Assembly (NCBI RefSeq): GCF_902459555.1
Contig: NZ_CABPSM010000024.1
Span: 1 to 64,000, forward strand
Source: Pandoraea horticolens
Lineage (GTDB): Bacteria; Pseudomonadota; Gammaproteobacteria; Burkholderiales; Burkholderiaceae
Length of the DNA stretch: 64,000 nt
Direction: 5' to 3'
Of the stretch, positions 18,487 through 27,155 are shown in pieces. The notes under the pieces were generated by a model, which worked only from the letters and a program-made list of their open reading frames with translations, was not told where the DNA came from and searched no databases. Both the position numbers and the translations under genes were made by a program. Numbering within the stretch: the stretch's first letter is position 1; each line of letters opens with the position of its first letter.

Positions 18487-18786
18487 ATGGCTGCGAGGGC
18501 AGGACGGACACACACGGTTCTCGCTTTCGCCAGACATCGCTCCCCCCCGCGTTCCCCTCGCTTGAAATCCGTCGGACTTTTCCTGAGCAAGTCTCGCGCC
18601 TTTGACGTCTCGTTTTCCTCGATTTGGTGCGCCATCTCGCCGCCAAGCTGCATGACCCGATGATTTCGCTGCGTCGCAGCATTAAAATCACGCCTTCCTG
18701 CCTCCCAATCCATCGATATACGATATATCATGCGCAAAATATCAAGACGCCGCCCCCAATTGGTGCGGCCGATGGAGAGAGACAAC

Positions 18787-19908
18787 ATGGCAGTGACTCG
18801 ACGGGACGTGAGGGATTGGCTGGCCGGTTTTCTGCCTGCCGTGGTGGCCGTGCATTGGAAAGAACGACTTCGCGCGGGCGTCGGCGCACTGTGCGGGATC
18901 GCGCTGACCGGTGGCCTGACGCTCTGGATGCTCGGCCCGGCCACCTACGTCCCCTGGCTGGTCGCGCCGATGGGCGCCTCTGCCGTGCTGCTCTTCGGCG
19001 TGCCTGCCAGTCCCCTCGCCCAGCCTTGGTCGATTCTCGGTGGCAACCTGGTGGCGGCCTTCGTCGGCGTAACGTGCGCGACGTTCATCCCGTCGCCGGT
19101 CGTGGCGGCCGCCACGGCGGTCGGCGTCTCCATTGCGTTGATGTTTACGTTGCGCTGCGTGCATCCGCCGTCGGGCGCCGTGGCGCTGACTGCGGTGCTT
19201 GGGGGCCCGGCCGTTCACTCGCTCGGCTACGGCTTCGTGCTCGAACCGATTGCGCTACAGTCGATGCTACTGCTTGGCGCCGCCATCGGATATCACGCAC
19301 TCACCGGCCATCGCTATCCGCATGCCGCTCGCGCACAAGCCCCTGCCCGAAGGGTCGATGCCTCAGCCATTCCCGTCACGACTGCCGATGCGGAAAAAGC
19401 GCTCGCCCGTCACAGCGAAATGCTCGACATTTCCGCCGAAGATCTGGCCAGCCTGCTGCGCGATACGCAACGCGAAGCCTATGCGCGACGCGCCCGTGAG
19501 CTGACCTGCGCCGACGTCATGTCTGCACCGCTGGCGAAGGTTCGGGCCACTGACGAAGCCCCTGCGGCATGGCGCCTGTTGCAACGTCACGGACTCGAAG
19601 CCCTGCCGGTCGTTGACGGCGACGCACGGGTGATCGGGCTGGTAACGCGGCATGACCTTCATACGCGTCGCGCACAACGTCAGCGTTGGCCGCGATTCGG
19701 CGTCGCGATCGGTGCGGGACAACGCCCGGCAGTGCGCGATCTCATGCAGGGGAATCTGAAAACAGCCACGGCCGGCATGCCGCTCTCTGAACTGCTGCCG
19801 CTACTCATGATGCAACGGCACGGCACACTGCCCGTGCTGGACGACGCAGCAAGGCTCATCGGCGTGGTCACGCATGCCGAAGTCCTCCGCAAGGTCATGG
19901 CGGCCTGA
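18787..19908 (+). CDS. HPP-family membrane protein with CBS domains
   Basis: A 373-residue protein. The N-terminal half (about residues 20-175) is the four-to-five-helix HPP family membrane domain with its signature HPPSGA in RCVHPPSGAVALT. The C-terminal half carries a pair of CBS domains (TCADVMSAPLAKVRATD to LVTRHDLHTRR, and AVRDLMQGNLKTATAG to GVVTHAEVLRKVM), which usually bind adenine nucleotides and gate the attached protein. HPP proteins without CBS domains have been linked to nitrite transport in plastids; the substrate here is unknown. The start at 18787 follows GGAGAG by 7 bp, better than an upstream frame to 18730. An AT-rich palindrome-like stretch (ATCGATATACGATATATC, about 18711-18728) upstream may be an operator. 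Transcription appears independent of the efflux operon because a terminator separates them. Confidence 0.88.
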   Translation: MAVTRRDVRDWLAGFLPAVVAVHWKERLRAGVGALCGIALTGGLTLWMLGPATYVPWLVAPMGASAVLLFGVPASPLAQPWSILGGNLVAAFVGVTCATFIPSPVVAAATAVGVSIALMFTLRCVHPPSGAVALTAVLGGPAVHSLGYGFVLEPIALQSMLLLGAAIGYHALTGHRYPHAARAQAPARRVDASAIPVTTADAEKALARHSEMLDISAEDLASLLRDTQREAYARRARELTCADVMSAPLAKVRATDEAPAAWRLLQRHGLEALPVVDGDARVIGLVTRHDLHTRRAQRQRWPRFGVAIGAGQRPAVRDLMQGNLKTATAGMPLSELLPLLMMQRHGTLPVLDDAARLIGVVTHAEVLRKVMAA

Positions 19909-20120
19909 CGCGTTCCCAAAGCGCCGCCCGCGAGACGCATTGCGCGTCGCAGGCATCAAAGCCCTCCCCGTCTTCCGCCCCTCACGTCCGGCTTTCCTGC
20001 CGACACCCCGCCAGCGGGTGTATTTGTCAGTCCTGAGCCGATCTGCAAGAATGGCGGCGTCATGACGCGCTCACGCCTGACAGCTTCGATCAACGAAGCG
20101 ATATTCGCTCAAGGGGAAAC

Positions 20121-20948
20121 ATGGAACCGACTACGTTCAAGCAGTGTTTCAAAGGAGCATGGCGCGACGGCTTCAACGCATTACGCAATCGTCCTTTGCT
20201 ATGCCTGACGATTGCCATCGTCCTGCTTGTCACGTCGGCACTTGGCGTCTCGTTCAAGCAACTCGCGCTCACGGCGGCGCAAACCGGTGAACCCGCCGTT
20301 TTCCGGCTGCGCCTCGCGCTCATGTCCTTCGGTGTGGCGCTCGTGAACATCGTGACGTTTTCCGTGCTCGCCGTCCATGTGGTGCGTTACACGGTTCTCG
20401 GCCCCGACGCTGCGCGGCAAGCTCATTGGTACGGACGCGATCTCTGGCGCTACCTCTGGACGTCGATCCAGATCTGCGTCAGCCTCGCCGTGGTGTGGTT
20501 CATTGCGGCGTTCTGCGTCGCATTCGCCTCGCGTATGGCGGGACGCAGTGATTCCTATGCAGCGCTCGGCACGTTTTTCGTTCTGTTGATGTGCGCGTTG
20601 GGCTTCGTGCTGATTCGCGTGTCGCTGATCTTTCCGCAGATTGGGGCGGGACGCAGCAAGCGCTGGCGTGCAGCGTGGCAAGACTCTCGCGGGCACTTCT
20701 GGGTGATGTTCGGCACGACGCTCGGCACCATCCTGCCATTGATCATTGCCGGCGTGATCGTGACGATCCTGTTCGCAGTGGTTCTGCACTTCAGACCGGC
20801 GGCCACGACCGTCGTGCTCGGCACGCTGATTCTGCAAACGGCGCTCTCCATCGCATGGGTAGCGGTCGCCACCAGCGTTTCCGGCTGGCTGTACCACCGC
20901 TTCGCCGAGCATCTGCAGATGCTCGGCGACGCACCGGACGATGACTGA
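20121..20948 (+). CDS. Polytopic membrane protein of unknown function
   Basis: A 275-residue inner-membrane protein with about six hydrophobic helices, for example LCLTIAIVLLVTSALGV, MSFGVALVNIVTFSVLAV and ILPLIIAGVIVTILFAVVL. It starts METFKQCF-like (MEPTTFKQCFKGAWRDGFNAL) with a short cytoplasmic amphipathic segment. A good ribosome site (AAGGGGAA) lies before 20121. The architecture is like the 'glycerophosphoryl diester phosphodiesterase membrane domain' or YciC-like families, but no diagnostic motif was seen and no function is proposed. It is convergent with map, 36 bp away. Confidence 0.7.
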   Translation: MEPTTFKQCFKGAWRDGFNALRNRPLLCLTIAIVLLVTSALGVSFKQLALTAAQTGEPAVFRLRLALMSFGVALVNIVTFSVLAVHVVRYTVLGPDAARQAHWYGRDLWRYLWTSIQICVSLAVVWFIAAFCVAFASRMAGRSDSYAALGTFFVLLMCALGFVLIRVSLIFPQIGAGRSKRWRAAWQDSRGHFWVMFGTTLGTILPLIIAGVIVTILFAVVLHFRPAATTVVLGTLILQTALSIAWVAVATSVSGWLYHRFAEHLQMLGDAPDDD

Positions 20949-20984
20949 GGCGGCAAACACCGCGCCCCAGTGCATCCCCCGAAA

Positions 20985-21815
20985 TCAGGCGGCGTTGGCG
21001 GTGGCCGCGCTGCTCTCAAGCGTGCCGAAGCGGGCATATTCACCCAGGCCGTCTGGCCATTGGGTGAGAACCTCGAAGCCCGTTTCGGTCACGGCCACCA
21101 TGTGCTCCCACTGCGCCGACAACGAGCGGTCGCGGGTCACGACAGTCCAGCCGTCCGCCAGTTGCCTCGTATCCGGCTTGCCGACATTGACCATCGGCTC
21201 GATGGTGAAGATCATGCCCGGCCGCAGCGTAAGCCCCGTGCCCGGACGTCCGCAATGCAACACTTGCGGATCGTCGTGGTACGTGGTGCCGATACCGTGC
21301 CCGCAATAGTCGCGCACGATGCTGAAGCCTTCCCGGTGTGCCACGGACTGAATCGCATAGCCAACGTCACCGAGCGTTGCGCCAGGGCGCACCGAGCGAA
21401 TGCCCGCGAGCATCGCCTCGTAAGTCGTGTCGACCAGACGCTTGGCGAGAATGCTTGGCTTGCCGGCGTAGTACATGCGGCTCGTGTCGCCGAACCAGCC
21501 ATCCTTGATGAGCGCGACGTCGATGTTCACGATATCGCCGTCATGCAGCTTCTTTTCACCGGGAATGCCGTGGCAGACAACGTGGTTCACCGACGCGCAC
21601 ACCGTCTTCGGATAGCCGTGATAGCCGATGTTCGCAGGGACCGCCTTCAGTTCGTTCACGATGAAGTCGTGACAGAGGCGATCGAGTTCATCGGTCGTGA
21701 CGCCCGGCTTGACATGTTCGCCGATCATCGCGAGGACCTGCGCAGCCATTTCACCTGCGCGACGTGACAGGGCAATTTCTTCTTTCGAGCGAATAACAAC
21801 GTGTTCGCGCACCAT
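20985..21815 (-). CDS. map: Type I methionine aminopeptidase
   Basis: A 276-residue methionine aminopeptidase, which removes the initiator Met from nascent proteins. All landmarks are present: the CHGIP loop, the metal-ligand segments DIVNIDVALI and GDTSRMYY, GHGIGTTYHDDPQ with the metal-binding His, IFTIEPMVN, and EHMVAVTETGFEV with the last Glu ligand. Length fits the family. The start ATG at 21815 overlaps the stop of the upstream ParD-like gene by one base (TAATG), so the two are translationally coupled. Many Burkholderiaceae carry this map-ParD-like pair in addition to a housekeeping map near rpsB, so this may be the second copy. Confidence 0.95.
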   Translation of the reverse strand: MVREHVVIRSKEEIALSRRAGEMAAQVLAMIGEHVKPGVTTDELDRLCHDFIVNELKAVPANIGYHGYPKTVCASVNHVVCHGIPGEKKLHDGDIVNIDVALIKDGWFGDTSRMYYAGKPSILAKRLVDTTYEAMLAGIRSVRPGATLGDVGYAIQSVAHREGFSIVRDYCGHGIGTTYHDDPQVLHCGRPGTGLTLRPGMIFTIEPMVNVGKPDTRQLADGWTVVTRDRSLSAQWEHMVAVTETGFEVLTQWPDGLGEYARFGTLESSAATANAA

Positions 21816-22069
21816 TACGCCACCTTGTTGAATGCGGTGACAGGTGCACCGGTTGCCGGGGGAGCGATCGCACCGGCCTCACCGGCCGATGCCGCATCGG
21901 ATTCGATAAGCTTGCGGCAAATTTCGCCATAGCTCAGCGAGGGATTCAGTTCGGCGAGCATGCCGACACGCAGCCAATGCTCGGCTTGCGCGTTGATCGA
22001 GCGACTAAGCGCGCCGCTGGTATTGCGCAGCGCCTCATGCATTTGCTCCGATATCTTGACGATACCCAT
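21815..22069 (-). CDS. ParD-like antitoxin-family protein coupled to map
   Basis: An 84-residue protein of the ParD-like family: a short N-terminal segment MGIVKISEQMHEALRNTSGALSRSINAQAEHWLRVGMLAE, predicted as a ribbon-helix-helix, and an Ala/Pro-rich tail. Unlike true antitoxins it is not followed by a ParE toxin but by map, with overlapping stop and start codons. The coupling suggests a regulatory role for map expression or a non-toxin partnership. An AT-rich stretch (ATATATAA near 22075-22083) just upstream is the likely promoter area. Confidence 0.8.
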   Translation of the reverse strand: MGIVKISEQMHEALRNTSGALSRSINAQAEHWLRVGMLAELNPSLSYGEICRKLIESDAASAGEAGAIAPPATGAPVTAFNKVA

Positions 22070-22188
22070 GTTACGGACCTTTATATATGAAATGACTACG
22101 AAACGTATATTATCAGGCTCGCGCGGAGTTGTCTCGCCTAATCGTCATTGAGAGACAACCGGGATGTCATGGTGACGCATAGGCAGTC

Positions 22189-23015
22189 ATGAGCGCGGCG
22201 GCAATTGTCGCCGGCGCGTTCGGTCTGCTGGTGCGCCGCCCGTGGCTGGCCGGTGTTTGCGCCGGCATGCTGATGTTCAAGCCCCACTTGGCCGTGTGGC
22301 CGTGCTCTTTCCCTTGTTGTTCCTCTGCGGACGGCATTTCCGGGCGCTGGCTGCGATGGCGATCACGGCGACGCTCTTCACGGCCGTCAGCGGCCTGACG
22401 TTCGGCATCCCCCTCTGGATCAAGTGCTTCGAGGCGGCATCGTGGTTCAACGCGACTGTCGCTGAAAACGCCTCGGGCGGAGTCATGCGGGCAATGCCAT
22501 CGGTGTTCGCCACCGTCAGGCGGCTCGGGGGCAGCGTGCCGGTGGCGTATGCCGTACATGCCGTCGTTGCCATCCCCGTCGTGCTGACGACGCTCCGGCT
22601 TTGGACCCGCAGGGCTCGCTTCGCAGTCAAGGCAACGGCCGCAGTCATCGCTACGCTGATGATCCAGCCGTACATCCTTCACTACGATCTGGCATGGCTG
22701 CTGTTGCCGATCGTCTATCTTTGCCACGATCGGACGACTCGAGACGCATGGACGAACCGCGACCGTGCCATCGTCTGCCTCGCCTGGTGCCTTCCATTGC
22801 TCTCGCTGCTGCCGTCATACTTCCCCGCGATATTGCAACCGGGCGTTCTCGTGCTGCCGGCCCTGTTCGTCGTCACGTCATTTCTTGGCTGCCCGGCAAC
22901 GACGAATTCCTGCATATCGCGGGCTTTTCACCCATCGGCCTCAATGGACACCTCGACCGAAATGTCGATCAATTCGGAAGTTACTGAAACGCGGGTATCG
23001 GCAAAACTGCGATGA
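22189..23015 (+). pseudogene. GT87/DUF2029-type glycosyltransferase remnant
   Basis: This is the C-terminal two thirds of a polytopic GT-C glycosyltransferase of the DUF2029 family, which use polyprenyl-phosphate mannose-type donors in cell-envelope glycan synthesis. The first frame gives VAGAFGLLVRRPWLAGVCAG and MLMFKPHLAV (the KPH/KPQ landmark). It shifts near 22300 into FPLLFLCGRHFRALAAMAIT and continues with QPYILHYDLAWLLLPIVYL to about 22900. The N-terminal part with the first catalytic loop is absent, and the tail after residue VTSFLGC looks foreign. Together these make it non-functional. Confidence 0.65.
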
Positions 23016-23056
23016 TCGAAGTGGCCCCCGGAGCACTTCAAGCGCAGGAGATCTCG

Positions 23057-23377
23057 ATGAACGATTCGCGCAATAGCGACGACAATCCAACGAACGACAC
23101 TGACATGACACCCGGCGAGCAGGATGCGGCACTGTTCATTCCCCGGTCGCTCGCCCGCGAAGGACACGTCGTCTGGTTTTACGAGCAGAAGAAGTACCTG
23201 GGTTTCGAGTGGTGTGAGTTGACCAAAGAAATACAGAAGCGCCACGTCGCAGATTCCGAAAATGCGATCTACTTCGATACGTATGCGCACGCGGTAGTGT
23301 CGTCAGACCGATTGGTCAACCCGAGTCTCATCCTGTACTCGCCCGGCAAGGGGGAGCCGCCCATCGTGAAAGGATGA
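23057..23377 (+). CDS. Small acidic hypothetical protein
   Basis: A 106-residue protein with an Asn/Asp-rich N-terminus (MNDSRNSDDNPTNDTDMTPGEQ) and a central segment FIPRSLAREGHVVWFYEQKKYLGFEWCELTKEIQKR. No signal peptide, membrane segment or known domain is visible. The start at 23057 follows CAGGAG by 7 bp. It is not recognised, and nothing in the neighbourhood indicates a role. Confidence 0.6.
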   Translation: MNDSRNSDDNPTNDTDMTPGEQDAALFIPRSLAREGHVVWFYEQKKYLGFEWCELTKEIQKRHVADSENAIYFDTYAHAVVSSDRLVNPSLILYSPGKGEPPIVKG

Positions 23378-23490
23378 CCATGGGAGGCGGCTCATCTCGG
23401 TGATGGCAAACTGCGGGTGGAGGGGTATCGCGCCCCTCCGACGGCGGGCCATTGGGCACACAGGACATTCACTAGGCGCGCCGAAAAGTG

Positions 23491-23519
23491 TTGTTTTGTC
23501 GGTCAAATCCGCGTATAAG
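23491..23519 (+). promoter_or_regulatory. Sigma-70-like promoter and long leader of the cold shock gene
   Basis: TTGTTT (23491-23496) and TATAAG (23514-23519) are 17 bp apart. Transcription from here would give a leader of about 150 nt before the cold shock ATG at 23677. Long structured leaders are typical of csp genes, where they control mRNA stability and translation at low temperature. The rest of 23378-23676 shows no gene. Confidence 0.6.
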
Positions 23520-23676
23520 TAGCTGATCGAACATCAAGTCTGACTTTTATCGATCCAGCGTCGATCTCACCGATCTTTGCGAGACACTTCCGATCTCTGA
23601 ATTTCTTGTTTGTCCGCCACTGGCGCTGTCCCATGCATTCCGCGATGGCTGCACGCCGGGAAAACCAGGAGTTTGC

Positions 23677-23889
23677 ATGAGTACCGGAATTGTTAAGTGG
23701 TTCAACGATAGCAAAGGCTTTGGCTTCATCAAGCCGGATGACGGTGGCGACGATTTGTTCGCGCACTTTTCGGAAATTCAGCCGCAAGGACGCACTGAAT
23801 TCCGAAGCCTTCAGGAAAATCAGCACGTCTCATTTGACGTCACGCGCGGCCCGAAGGGCTTGCAGGCTTCGAACATCAAGCCGACCTAA
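23677..23889 (+). CDS. CspA-family cold shock protein
   Basis: A 70-residue single cold shock domain that binds single-stranded RNA and DNA and melts mRNA structure. RNP1 reads KGFGFIKP (usually KGFGFI) and RNP2 reads DLFAHFS. The start is [18 protein letters not shown]. Length and motif spacing match CspA. It stands alone with its own promoter and a leader of about 150 nt. Confidence 0.95.
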   Translation: MSTGIVKWFNDSKGFGFIKPDDGGDDLFAHFSEIQPQGRTEFRSLQENQHVSFDVTRGPKGLQASNIKPT

Positions 23890-23968
23890 TTAGTCCCGTT
23901 TGCGGGTTCCCTCATGTCACCGCCACTGCGTGCGGTGGACCGTGGGGACTCGCACAGCCGGAGGCAGT

Positions 23969-24250
23969 ATGGCCTACGTAATCCCGTTTTACAGGGGCTT
24001 CCGCCTAGAGACGTTCGTATTCCGCCATCAAGACGCTGACTCGGTCGAGCGAAAGCACGACCGGACGTTCGGAGTATCTGTTCGAATCTCCCGAACCACG
24101 CTGGAAGATCCGACGTCGTCCACTGATCCCAAAGTGTTTCGCCTGGAGAGTCTGCCGTTCGACTCCATTGGCGAGGCGCGACGTGCGGGAAATAGCTACG
24201 CGCAGTCGCTGATTGACGACATCGTCCGCGACGGGCTTGTCAAATCCTGA
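23969..24250 (+). CDS. Small hypothetical protein
   Basis: A 93-residue protein beginning MAYVIPFYRGFRLETFVFRH. The start at 23969 follows CCGGAGG by 3-4 bp, somewhat close but the best available. It is mixed-charge, with no signal peptide or membrane helix and an amphipathic C-terminal helix (EARRAGNSYAQSLIDDIVRD). It was not recognised. It follows the cold shock gene by 79 bp on the same strand and could be co-transcribed. Confidence 0.55.
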   Translation: MAYVIPFYRGFRLETFVFRHQDADSVERKHDRTFGVSVRISRTTLEDPTSSTDPKVFRLESLPFDSIGEARRAGNSYAQSLIDDIVRDGLVKS

Positions 24251-24521
24251 GCGAATCCCGAGATCGCCATGGTCATCGCCCCGAACTGGTTTCTTTACGC
24301 CGGGTACCTGCCGCCAGATGGCGCCAGGCTTTTCTCCGTCGCCGCCGTGGCGTATGCGATCGCATTGAGCCACAGGAGCCTTGGGACCAGACTGGCCCAG
24401 CATCGCCGAATCTCGAGATGGTTTTGCCTGTCCGGTAATGGCGAACGCAAATTGCCCAATTGAGAAGCACGCTTGTCAAAGAAGGCCCTAAGGGTCCATA
24501 GAACTTTTACAGGAGCATGTC

Positions 24522-24719
24522 ATGCTCACCCTCTCGACGCAGGCCATCACCGTCGCACTTCAGCGCATCGCTGAAAAGAGCGCCAAACAGCCCTCCGATG
24601 CGGTTATCAATGCCCTTCTTGCTCGCGAACTGATCCACCGGGTCGGCAAGCACTTCGAGCCGACACAGTTTGGTCGCTCGTATTGTCGCAACGCCTATGC
24701 GGTGCGGCCGTCGTGGTGA
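24522..24719 (+). CDS. Small hypothetical protein
   Basis: A 65-residue protein (MLTLSTQAITVALQRIAEKS at its start) with a good ribosome site, ACAGGAG, 6-7 bp upstream. Mostly helical, no known domain, no signal. The C-terminus RNAYAVRPSW may be natural. The preceding 270 bp include a short frame at 24269-24463 that has no supporting signals. Confidence 0.5.
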   Translation: MLTLSTQAITVALQRIAEKSAKQPSDAVINALLARELIHRVGKHFEPTQFGRSYCRNAYAVRPSW

Positions 24720-25069
24720 GTTGTCGGCGGTCCACTTGAGACGACTGTAAGACACTAATCCGCAGTTCGCCTGACAGTGAAGGTGACGCGTTCCGAGTCG
24801 CGCCCCAAGCGCGGTTCGGATGCGGATGAATGGCGGGAAATCTCTCAGAACGTATCTGACCACGGGCGCCTATCTCGCGCTCGAAAGCGGGGCATCGGCG
24901 TCTTCGATGCCCCCGTTGTCGTTGTGGCATCGACACCTTGCCCATAACCGGGATCACATCTGAGCGATGGTCTTCGACGGATCGATAGCCACGCCACCCA
25001 CCATCACCGTCTTCTCGCCGCCATCCATCGCTGGCAATGCAGATGCTGGCGCCGGCCGCGCCAGTTTCG
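24720..25069. other. Intergenic region without a supported gene
   Basis: Reading frames on both strands here are GC-rich shadows with no ribosome site or recognisable product. No repeat or RNA was noticed. Confidence 0.5.
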
Positions 25070-25219
25070 TCAGCAGTTCCCCTTCTTCGCCTGTCCCGGC
25101 GGGCAGAAACCGTTGCCGGGGCCGCCGCGCCCGCCATGGGGACCGTCATCAGGAACGTACACGGCGCAGCTTGCGAGCAAGACCGTGCAGGCGAGGAACA
25201 GGAAAGTGAGTTTTCGCAT
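25070..25219 (-). CDS. Small Gly/Pro-rich lipoprotein
   Basis: A 49-residue protein with a lipoprotein signal (MRKLTFLFLACTVLLASC, lipobox LLASC) followed by a short Gly/Pro-rich mature part ending PPGQAKKGNC. The start at 25219 is chosen because it opens the signal peptide; a longer frame upstream is unsupported. Such tiny lipoproteins are common in Burkholderiaceae. The role is unknown. Confidence 0.6.
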   Translation of the reverse strand: MRKLTFLFLACTVLLASCAVYVPDDGPHGGRGGPGNGFCPPGQAKKGNC

Positions 25220-25598
25220 GAGTGAGGCCCTCAAAATGATATGGACACGGAGCGATGTCTTCTCGCCCTCCGGACGCCATTTTATCGATAGGCTGATCTG
25301 TCTGACCGATAGGCACCAGGAGGACAAGAACGTCTGACCTCAATGCCGTAACGTTTGATGCGCGGAAGCGCCCGACCGTCAGTGCAAGTTCTTCGGCCGA
25401 GGAGAATTGCGCATTAACGCCCCACATTGCTTACCCGATTGTTTTCGAGCGGTGACCGTTTTCCCGACCACGATCAGCGCGCGCGCATCCGAATGAGTGA
25501 TGAGGGCCTTCTTCCGGTTCAACCATCCTCCGTTTGAATGATGTGACGAGTCATTCGCCCCAGTTAGACTTCTGCAAACTACTCGGGGGAGTGTGCAT
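25220..25598. other. Intergenic region upstream of the protease operon
   Basis: About 380 bp without a supported gene. It should contain the promoters of the leftward lipoprotein and the rightward secreted-protein operon. No clear operator was identified. Confidence 0.45.
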
Positions 25599-27155
25599 AT
25601 GGTCAGCAATGGTAAGCAACGCGTGTATCCCGTCGCCCTTGCCGTCGTTCTGACCCTGAGCAACGCGGCTGGCGCCAATGAGCTTCGCGTGGAATGGCTA
25701 AATAGCCCATGTCCCAAAGGACTACCCGCACAAGACGCCGAAGAAGGCGCCCAGAAGTTTGCGCCGATAGTGGGAGCAGTAATCACCGTGCTCGCACCGA
25801 AGCTGATAGCGGCCGGCATCGACCTGGCCGCCAAGAAGCTACAAGCTGCGGGAAGCGACAGACCCGACCTGCTTTCCGCGCGCACCGATGCGTTCTTCTA
25901 CGAGTATCTCCGCCAACGCCGGAACGCCCTTCAGGCCAGGTGCATCGTCGCTGTCGAGGCCGAGAACTTCAACGCGCCCCTAACGGAGGAAGAACCGCAC
26001 CGGTGGCGCATCAACGCCCCGCACGTGGGTGGATTTATCAATCCACGCATGATCTTCATGGCGGCGGTTGAACCCGCCCCGGAAGGCAAGCTCTTCAGGC
26101 TTGTACCCACTTATCTCGAAATCGGCGACTGGCGTGTCCACTCGTTCTTCGGTGGCAGCAAGCGCGATTACAACTTCACCGTCAGTCTGACAGCCATTGG
26201 TGCAGCCAAACCCTTCGCATCAACCGACCTGGCATTCAAGGGGCTCTCCGATCACACTGTCTATGTCGCGTCCGATCCAGTGCTAAGTGCACAGGTCTCA
26301 GACTTTATGCCTCTTCCAGAAGTCTCGACCGGGGGTGCCAAGTACGTCAGTGATGTTGAGACCGCCTGGGCCAGCAAAGACCGGGCAGCATCGCTCCTCG
26401 ACGCTCAGTACAAGATTTCCAACGAGAAGAAGAAGCGAGCCGAACCGGGCTATGAGGCGCCTCCGGGAAAGGAGCCCAGCGTTTACAACGACGGACGCTA
26501 CACGGCCAAGCTTGATGCCTACTGCAAGGGCGTGGCGCAGAGCAATAAGCCATTGGCCAGTGCTCAGCGTACGGTACCTGCCGAATGCAACTGGCGTAAC
26601 CAAGTCGCCCTTGAAGCCGCGACTTCCACAAAGGCAGACGCCGAACTCCGCCCCACCTCGCTCGTCTGGGCCGCAAAGACTTGCTGGCCCGACCCAACCG
26701 TGCGAAAGCAGCAGCTCGCCATGCCGGCGCCAAAGGGTTACATCTGCACGGAACCAAGCACCCTCGCGGAGGCGCCTTCTAAACTCCATACTCGGGTCGC
26801 GACGCTGGTCGTTGTGTCGGAAGTTATTCCTGGCAGCAAGGCCGCAAAGTTCTTCGGTGACGTTTTGGCAGACAGTAAAGCCGACGTCAGCAAGGTCATT
26901 ACTGATCAATTGCCACCGATGACGGACCAGGCGAAGGATGCGAAGGATTCCGCGCAGCGAGCGCTACAGCAAGCCGTGGTGGACGCCGATTTCCAGGTAA
27001 CCTTGGCTCAGAACCGGCTTGACGAGTTGCCGGCAGACAGTCCCGCGAGCAAGTTCACTGAGTTGCGGATGAAGCGCCAGGCGGCTTGGTATGCAGCAAA
27101 TAATGCGTATCGTGCTGTAGGCCGTCCCCCTCCTTATCCGGAAACGGACCAATGA
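25599..27155 (+). CDS. Secreted protein of unknown function, partner of a protease
   Basis: A 518-residue protein with a signal peptide (YPVALAVVLTLSNAAGANE, cleavage near AGA-NE). A hydrophobic stretch, APIVGAVITVLAPKLIAAGIDLAAKKL, at about residues 50-77 may be a membrane or amphipathic segment. The rest is soluble with several Cys (for example AYCKGVAQ, PAECNWRN, KTCWPD, GYICTEP) that could form disulphides. The last 120 residues are alpha-helical and Ala/Gln-rich. I do not recognise a family. The start at 25599 has GGGGGAG 8 bp upstream. The stop overlaps the start of the protease gene by four bases (ATGA), so the two proteins are probably made in fixed ratio and may act together in the periplasm or outside the cell, for instance as substrate, inhibitor or carrier. 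Confidence 0.75.
   Translation: MVSNGKQRVYPVALAVVLTLSNAAGANELRVEWLNSPCPKGLPAQDAEEGAQKFAPIVGAVITVLAPKLIAAGIDLAAKKLQAAGSDRPDLLSARTDAFFYEYLRQRRNALQARCIVAVEAENFNAPLTEEEPHRWRINAPHVGGFINPRMIFMAAVEPAPEGKLFRLVPTYLEIGDWRVHSFFGGSKRDYNFTVSLTAIGAAKPFASTDLAFKGLSDHTVYVASDPVLSAQVSDFMPLPEVSTGGAKYVSDVETAWASKDRAASLLDAQYKISNEKKKRAEPGYEAPPGKEPSVYNDGRYTAKLDAYCKGVAQSNKPLASAQRTVPAECNWRNQVALEAATSTKADAELRPTSLVWAAKTCWPDPTVRKQQLAMPAPKGYICTEPSTLAEAPSKLHTRVATLVVVSEVIPGSKAAKFFGDVLADSKADVSKVITDQLPPMTDQAKDAKDSAQRALQQAVVDADFQVTLAQNRLDELPADSPASKFTELRMKRQAAWYAANNAYRAVGRPPPYPETDQ

Noticed and set aside
23895..23910. Terminator after the cold shock gene
   Set aside because: CCCG-TTTG-CGGG is only a 4-bp stem and has no T-run.
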